NCBI GenBank assembly: GCA_003497545.1
Contig: DNNT01000166.1
Location: 4,260-14,467 of the forward strand
Source: Arenimonas sp.
GTDB taxonomy: Bacteria > Pseudomonadota > Gammaproteobacteria > Xanthomonadales > Xanthomonadaceae
Direction: 5' to 3'
Length of the DNA stretch: 10,208 nucleotides
Each line of letters begins with the position of its first letter. Position 1 is the first letter of the stretch. The notes beneath the pieces are model-generated. The model was not told the DNA's origin and did no database searches. It was given only the letters and a program-made list of their open reading frames with translations. Below, one piece after another: positions 6,596 through 10,208 of this stretch. A program made the position numbers and the translations under genes.

Positions 6596-7567
6596 ATGCG
6601 ACCGCGGCTGGCCCTGGTCCCGGGTGAGCCGGCCGGCATCGGGCCCGAGCTGTGCGTGCGCCTGGCCCAGCGCGAGCGCCAGGCCGAACTGATCGCCTAC
6701 GCCGACCCCGGCACCCTGCAGGCCGCCGCCGAGGCGCTCGGCCTGCCGCTGATCCTGCGTGAACCCGGCCAGGCCACCGGCCCGGGCGAACTCGCGCTGC
6801 ATCCGGTGCCGCAGGCGCGGCCCGTGCACTTCGGCCAGCCCGACCCCGCCAACGCCCCGGCCGTGATCGCCGCGCTGGAAGCCGCCGCGGCCGCCTGCCT
6901 GTCGGGCGACTGCCAGGGCCTGGTCACCGGCCCCGTGCACAAGGCCGTCATCAACGAAGGCGGCATCGCCTACACCGGCACCACCGAGCTGCTGGCCCGC
7001 CAGGCCGGCGTGGAGGTGGTGATGATGCTGGCCAACCCCACGCTGCGCGTCGCCCTGGCCACCACCCACCTGCCCCTGCGCGCCGTGCCCGACGCCATCA
7101 CCGGCGACGGCCTGGCGCGCGTGCTGCGCATCACCCACGCCGCGCTGCGCAACGACTTCGGCATCGCCGCCCCGCGCATCGCCGTGCTGGGCCTGAACCC
7201 GCACGCGGGCGAGGACGGCCACCTGGGCCGCGAGGAGATCGACGTCATCATTCCCTGCCTGCAGGCGCTGCGCGCCGAAGGGATGGACCTGGTGGGCCCG
7301 CTGCCGGCCGACACCGCCTTCCTGCCGGCGAAGCTGGCCGGCTTCGACGCCGTGCTGGCCATGTACCACGACCAGGGCCTGCCCGTGCTCAAGCACGCCG
7401 GCTTCGAGCAGGCGGTGAACATCACGCTCGGCCTGCCCTACCCGCGGGTCGCGGTGGACCACGGCACGGCGCTGGAGCTGGCCGGCCGCGGCACCGCCGA
7501 CCCGTCCAGCCTTTACGCCGCGGTGGCGCTGTGCACCACGCTGGCCGCCCGGAGGATCCCCACGTGA
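6596..7567 (+). CDS. pdxA: 4-hydroxythreonine-4-phosphate dehydrogenase PdxA
   Basis: A 323-residue cytoplasmic enzyme of the DXP-dependent pyridoxal 5'-phosphate pathway. It oxidises 4-phosphohydroxy-L-threonine with NAD(P)+; the product decarboxylates and is condensed by PdxJ. Family motifs: VPGEPAGIGPE at residues 8-18, VTGPVHKA at 110-117, and three metal-binding histidines, His158 (TTHLPLRAVP), His203 (GLNPHAGEDG) and His258 (MYHDQGLPVLK), then NITLGLPYPRVAVDHGTA. Spacing between these histidines is the same as between the E. coli ligands. In the GHTE substrate-binding motif the His is replaced by Thr (GTTE, 128-131). I recall the same wording in Xanthomonas PdxA, so it is likely a lineage trait. 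The ATG is 4 bases after the surA stop, and the TGA overlaps the rsmA start, consistent with one transcript. Confidence 0.95.
   Translation: MRPRLALVPGEPAGIGPELCVRLAQRERQAELIAYADPGTLQAAAEALGLPLILREPGQATGPGELALHPVPQARPVHFGQPDPANAPAVIAALEAAAAACLSGDCQGLVTGPVHKAVINEGGIAYTGTTELLARQAGVEVVMMLANPTLRVALATTHLPLRAVPDAITGDGLARVLRITHAALRNDFGIAAPRIAVLGLNPHAGEDGHLGREEIDVIIPCLQALRAEGMDLVGPLPADTAFLPAKLAGFDAVLAMYHDQGLPVLKHAGFEQAVNITLGLPYPRVAVDHGTALELAGRGTADPSSLYAAVALCTTLAARRIPT
7551..7555 (+). promoter_or_regulatory. Shine-Dalgarno site of rsmA
   Basis: GGAGG lies within the end of pdxA, 8 bases before the GTG at 7564. It settles the rsmA start on this GTG rather than the in-frame ATG at 7531, which would add eleven residues not typical of the family. 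Confidence 0.75.
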
Positions 7568-8382
7568 GCCATTTCAAGGCGCCGCCGAAGAAAAACCTCG
7601 GCCAGCATTTCCTCACCGACCGCCGCTACATCGACATGATCGTGCTGGCGGTGGATCCGCAGCCCGGCGACCGCCTGGTCGAAATCGGCCCCGGCCAGGG
7701 CGCCATCACCTTCCCGCTGCTGCGCCGCCACGGCGAGCTGACGGTGATCGAGTTCGACCGCGACCTGATCACGCCGCTGATGGAAGCCAGCGAAGGCGTG
7801 GGCCGCCTGACGGTGATCCACAAGGACGTACTGCAGGTGGACTTCAGCAAGCTGGCGGCCGACGACGGCCAGCACGCCGGGCGGCAGATCCGCCTGGTCG
7901 GCAACCTGCCCTACAACATCTCCTCGCCCATCCTCTTCCACGCGCTCGAGCACGCCGCGGCGGTGCGCGACATGCACTTCATGCTGCAGAAGGAAGTGGT
8001 GGACCGCATGGCCGCCGGCCCCGGCAGCAAGGTGTTCGGCCGCCTGAGCGTGATGCTGCAGGCCTATTGCACCGTCACCTCGCTGTTCGACGTGCCGCCC
8101 GGCGCCTTCCGGCCGCCGCCGAAGGTGGACTCGGCCGTGGTGCGGCTGGTGCCGCTGCCGGCCGCCGAGGTGGGCATCAGCGACCCGGCGCTGTTCGAGC
8201 GCGTGGTGCGCGATGCCTTCGGCCAGCGCCGCAAGACCCTGCGCAACGCGCTGCAGCAGGTTTGCTCGGGCGCCGACATCGAAGCCGCGGGCTTGCGCCC
8301 CGACGCCCGTGCGGAACAGCTGGAAGTGGCTGAATTCAAGCAGTTGGCGAACCACCTCGCAGCGCTGCCCCCGACCGCCTGA
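7564..8382 (+). CDS. rsmA: 16S rRNA (adenine1518/1519-N6)-dimethyltransferase RsmA/KsgA
   Basis: A 272-residue methyltransferase that dimethylates two adjacent adenines in helix 45 near the 3' end of 16S rRNA, a late checkpoint of small-subunit assembly; its loss gives kasugamycin resistance. Motifs in order: NLGQHFL at residues 11-17, the SAM-binding motif I EIGPGQG at 40-46, the acidic residue after motif II (VIEFDRD), the catalytic NLPYN motif at 114-118, and FRPPPKVDSAVVRL in the C-terminal part. The length nearly equals that of the E. coli protein (273). The GTG start overlaps the pdxA stop as GTGA and has a strong Shine-Dalgarno, pointing to translational coupling. apaG follows after 18 bases. 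Confidence 0.96.
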   Translation: MSHFKAPPKKNLGQHFLTDRRYIDMIVLAVDPQPGDRLVEIGPGQGAITFPLLRRHGELTVIEFDRDLITPLMEASEGVGRLTVIHKDVLQVDFSKLAADDGQHAGRQIRLVGNLPYNISSPILFHALEHAAAVRDMHFMLQKEVVDRMAAGPGSKVFGRLSVMLQAYCTVTSLFDVPPGAFRPPPKVDSAVVRLVPLPAAEVGISDPALFERVVRDAFGQRRKTLRNALQQVCSGADIEAAGLRPDARAEQLEVAEFKQLANHLAALPPTA

Positions 8383-8388
8383 CACGCG

Positions 8389-8394
8389 TAGAAT
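8389..8394 (+). promoter_or_regulatory. Possible internal -10 element for apaG, leaderless-type spacing
   Basis: In the 18-base gap between rsmA and apaG the hexamer TAGAAT ends exactly six bases before the apaG ATG, and there is no Shine-Dalgarno sequence in the gap. If it is a -10 box, transcription would begin at the A of the start codon. No clear -35 box is visible at 16-18 bases upstream. The inference rests on position and on a rare AT-rich hexamer in GC-rich DNA. Confidence 0.4.
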
Positions 8395-8400
8395 GGCGGC

Positions 8401-8781
8401 ATGGACACGCCCCTGCACGCCATCCAGGTCGTGGTCGCCACCCGGTTCCTCGATGACCAGTCGATCCCCGAGGACGACCGCTACGTCTTCGCCTACACCA
8501 TCCAGATCCGGAACACGGGCGAGGTGCCCGCGCGCCTGATCAGCCGCCACTGGGTCATCACCGACGCCAACGGCAAGGTGCAGGAAGTGCGCGGCGAGGG
8601 CGTGGTGGGCGAACAGCCCTGGCTGCGCCCGGGCGAGAGCTTCGAGTACACCTCGGGCGCGGTGCTGGAAACGCCGCTGGGCACCATGCACGGCAGCTAC
8701 CAAATGCTGGCCGACGACGGCACCCGCTTCGACGCCATGATCGACCCCTTCACCCTTTCCATCCCGCGGACCCTGCACTGA
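8401..8781 (+). CDS. apaG: ApaG-domain protein (Co2+/Mg2+ efflux-associated)
   Basis: A 126-residue, single-domain protein with an immunoglobulin/fibronectin-like beta-sandwich fold. Family blocks are clear: [24 protein letters not shown] (about residues 28-51, broken here for naming only), [17 protein letters not shown], and [20 protein letters not shown]. Its length matches E. coli ApaG (125). The biochemical role is not settled: mutants of the Salmonella homologue (CorD) show altered cobalt and magnesium handling, and the domain also occurs in eukaryotic F-box proteins. Its TGA overlaps the apaH ATG by one base (TGATG), so the two are probably translated together. The start is unusual in lacking a Shine-Dalgarno site (see the -10-like hexamer just upstream). 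Confidence 0.95.
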   Translation: MDTPLHAIQVVVATRFLDDQSIPEDDRYVFAYTIQIRNTGEVPARLISRHWVITDANGKVQEVRGEGVVGEQPWLRPGESFEYTSGAVLETPLGTMHGSYQMLADDGTRFDAMIDPFTLSIPRTLH

Positions 8782-9626
8782 TGGCCACCTACGCCATCGG
8801 CGACGTCCAGGGCTGCTACGACGCGCTGCAAAGGCTGCTGGAAAAGATCCGCTTCGACCCGGCGGTGGACCCGCTCTGGTTCTGCGGCGACCTGGTCAAC
8901 CGCGGCGGCCAGTCGCTGGAAACCCTGCGCCTGGTCCACTCGCTGGCCATCCACAGCACCATCGTGCTGGGCAACCACGACCTGTCGCTGCTGGCCATCT
9001 CCACCCGCCGCGAAGCCGACCAGCGCAAGGTCAACCCCGACCTGCAGCGCGTGCTGTTCGCCGAGGATTCGGCCCAGCTCATTGGCTGGCTGCGGCAGCA
9101 GAAGCTCTTCCACGTCGACCGCACGCTCGGCTTCGCCATGGTGCACGCCGGCCTGGCGCCGAAGTGGACGATCACGCTGGCCGAGGCGCGCGCCCGCGAG
9201 GTCGAGGAAAAGCTGCGCGGCGAGGGCTTCTTCAAGCTGGTGAAGAACATGTACGGCGACAAGCCGGCCTGGTCGCCCAAGCTCACCGGCGTCGACCGCC
9301 ACCGCGCCATCATCAACGTGTTCACGCGCCTGCGTTACTGCACGCCGGGTGGCCGCATCGGCTTCGACGACAAGGGCCGCCCCGGCACCCAGAAGCCCGG
9401 CATGTATCCTTGGTACGAAGTGCCCGGGCATGCGCCGCGCGAACTGCCGGTGGTGTTCGGCCACTGGTCCACGCTGGGCCTGTTCATGGGCCTGGGCGTG
9501 TATGCCATCGACACCGGTGCGGTCTGGGGCGGCAAGCTCACCGCCATGGAACTGGGCCCCGAGCTGCGCCTGCACCAGGTGCCCGGCCGCGACCCGCCCG
9601 ACAACGCGCCCCGCGGCGACGACTGA
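8781..9626 (+). CDS. apaH: Symmetrical bis(5'-nucleosyl)-tetraphosphatase ApaH
   Basis: A 281-residue metallophosphatase that splits Ap4A symmetrically into two ADP and also acts on Np4-capped RNA 5' ends, so it helps control alarmone level and mRNA capping in stress. It has the phosphoprotein-phosphatase-type metal motifs: GDVQG at residues 7-11, GDLVNRG near 36-42, GNHD near 65-68, HAGLAP in the middle, and GHW near the C-terminal third, followed by IDTGAVWGGKLTA. The usual His of GDxHG is Gln. I recall the same in Pseudomonas and Xanthomonas ApaH, so this is not a defect. The length equals E. coli ApaH (280). It starts inside the apaG stop codon. Its own TGA (9624-9626) is followed 17 bases later by the next gene. 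Confidence 0.95.
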   Translation: MATYAIGDVQGCYDALQRLLEKIRFDPAVDPLWFCGDLVNRGGQSLETLRLVHSLAIHSTIVLGNHDLSLLAISTRREADQRKVNPDLQRVLFAEDSAQLIGWLRQQKLFHVDRTLGFAMVHAGLAPKWTITLAEARAREVEEKLRGEGFFKLVKNMYGDKPAWSPKLTGVDRHRAIINVFTRLRYCTPGGRIGFDDKGRPGTQKPGMYPWYEVPGHAPRELPVVFGHWSTLGLFMGLGVYAIDTGAVWGGKLTAMELGPELRLHQVPGRDPPDNAPRGDD

Positions 9627-9631
9627 TGAAC

Positions 9632-9637
9632 AGGAGG
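9632..9637 (+). promoter_or_regulatory. Strong Shine-Dalgarno site of the secreted-protein gene
   Basis: AGGAGG lies 6 bases before the ATG at 9644. It is the best ribosome-binding site in the window and selects this ATG over the in-frame ATG at 9626, which overlaps the apaH stop and would spoil the signal peptide with an extra charged stretch. Confidence 0.75.
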
Positions 9638-9643
9638 ACTGCC

Positions 9644-10150
9644 ATGACCCGATCCCTGACCACGCTGGCCCTGGCCACCGCGCTGGCCTTCGCCGGCACC
9701 GCCTTCGCCCAGGACGCCGGCCGCGCCGAACGCGACCAGCGCGCGGTGGCACGCGTGCAGGCGCTGCAGCAGGCCGTGGCCCCGGGCAAGCAGATCTTCA
9801 TCGCCCGCCAGCTGTCGCTCACGCCCGAAGAAGCGGCCACCTTCTGGCCCCTCTACGACGCCCACCAGTCGGCGCTCGCCGACCTCGCGGAGCGCCGCGC
9901 CGACCTGTTGCGCGAACGCGACGAAAAAGTGGCGGCGAACGACTTCGACGACGGCGACCGCGCCGACCTGGCCGAGGACCTGCTCGCGCTCGACACCGAC
10001 GAGGCCGAGCTGCTCGAGGCCACCTTCGGCCGCCTCAACCGCGCCGGCATGCCGGTGGCCAAGGCCGCGCGCTACGTCGAGCTCGAGAACGACCTGCGCG
10101 CCCTGCGCCACTTCGGCCTGGAAGGCGCGCCGGATTACGTCAGCCAGTAA
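9644..10150 (+). CDS. Small secreted, helical periplasmic protein of unknown function
   Basis: A 168-residue protein with a clear signal peptide (TRSLTTLALATALAFAGTAF, cleavage after Ala22). The mature part looks almost wholly alpha-helical and very rich in Ala, Arg, Asp and Glu. One recognisable block is LSLTPEEAATFWPLYDAHQ at residues 57-75, a pattern seen in many uncharacterised secreted proteins of Xanthomonadales and Bacteroidetes and loosely similar to the LTPEQ repeats of Spy/CpxP-type chaperones. I would not claim homology to Spy from this alone. The acidic stretch around residues 103-126 (NDFDDGDRADLAEDLLALDTD region) is followed by another helix. No cysteines are present in the mature part. 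It lies 17 bases after apaH with a strong ribosome-binding site and may be read from the same transcript. Its 3' end overlaps the convergent folA-like gene by 11 bases. Confidence 0.8.
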   Translation: MTRSLTTLALATALAFAGTAFAQDAGRAERDQRAVARVQALQQAVAPGKQIFIARQLSLTPEEAATFWPLYDAHQSALADLAERRADLLRERDEKVAANDFDDGDRADLAEDLLALDTDEAELLEATFGRLNRAGMPVAKAARYVELENDLRALRHFGLEGAPDYVSQ

Positions 10151-10208
10151 TCCCGCGGCGGCGGTAGTCGACGAATTCGAAGGGCAAGGCGTGGCGTGCG
10201 TCGGCGGG
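10140..10208 (-). CDS. folA: Dihydrofolate reductase C-terminus (partial)
   Basis: Reading leftward from the window edge there are 22 codons and a TGA (10142-10140): the peptide PADARHALPFEFVDYRRRG followed by ITG. The DARHALPFEFVDYRRR wording matches the last beta strand of Xanthomonadaceae-type dihydrofolate reductase, the enzyme that reduces dihydrofolate to tetrahydrofolate with NADPH. The position agrees with E. coli, where folA converges on apaH. Only the tail is visible, so the active site cannot be checked. The gene ends inside the 3' end of the secreted-protein gene on the other strand. Confidence 0.72.
   Translation of the reverse strand, partial: PADARHALPFEFVDYRRRGITG

Noticed and set aside
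8802..8813. ApaH metal motif reads GDVQG instead of GDxHG, suggesting a dead enzyme.
   Set aside because: Gln at this place is, as I recall, common in ApaH of Pseudomonas and Xanthomonas, and all other metal motifs are intact.

Overview
The window looks like an ordinary chromosomal region of a high-GC gammaproteobacterium, most likely the order Lysobacterales/Xanthomonadales (Xanthomonas, Lysobacter, Arenimonas relatives). The reasons are the order lptD-surA-pdxA-rsmA-apaG-apaH followed by a convergent folA, which enterobacteria share, and protein wording in LptD, PdxA and ApaH that matches Xanthomonadaceae homologues as I remember them. Coding density is very high, genes mostly abut or overlap, and I see no mobile element, RNA gene, CRISPR array or sign of recent transfer.

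Left part (1-2965): the 5' two thirds of a ubiH-like ubiquinone monooxygenase gene runs leftward off the window. Divergent from it is a compact three-gene unit: a small integral membrane protein that fits the BtuM family of cobalamin transporters, a PduO-type corrinoid adenosyltransferase 4 bases later, and a zinc-dependent histone-deacetylase-like deacylase 2 bases after that. The first two genes make a plausible minimal route for salvaging vitamin B12: uptake with possible cysteine-assisted removal of the upper ligand, then adenosylation to the coenzyme.

Middle and right part (3051-9626): the outer-membrane-biogenesis/housekeeping cluster. lptD (LPS insertion) and surA (the periplasmic chaperone for outer-membrane proteins, including LptD) are followed by pdxA (pyridoxal phosphate synthesis), rsmA (16S rRNA dimethylation), apaG and apaH (Ap4A hydrolysis). 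The genes are tightly spaced and several overlap, which suggests co-transcription with translational coupling. After apaH comes a small secreted helical protein of unknown function (9644-10150), then the C-terminal end of a convergent folA-like gene that overlaps it by 11 bases.

The points most worth a second look are the BtuM-adenosyltransferase pair with its cysteine at residue 80, a SurA whose two parvulin domains have both lost the usual first active-site histidine, and two genes (ubiH, apaG) with a -10-like hexamer exactly six bases before the start codon, suggestive of leaderless transcripts. I found no convincing wholly new system; most of the window is conserved core genome.
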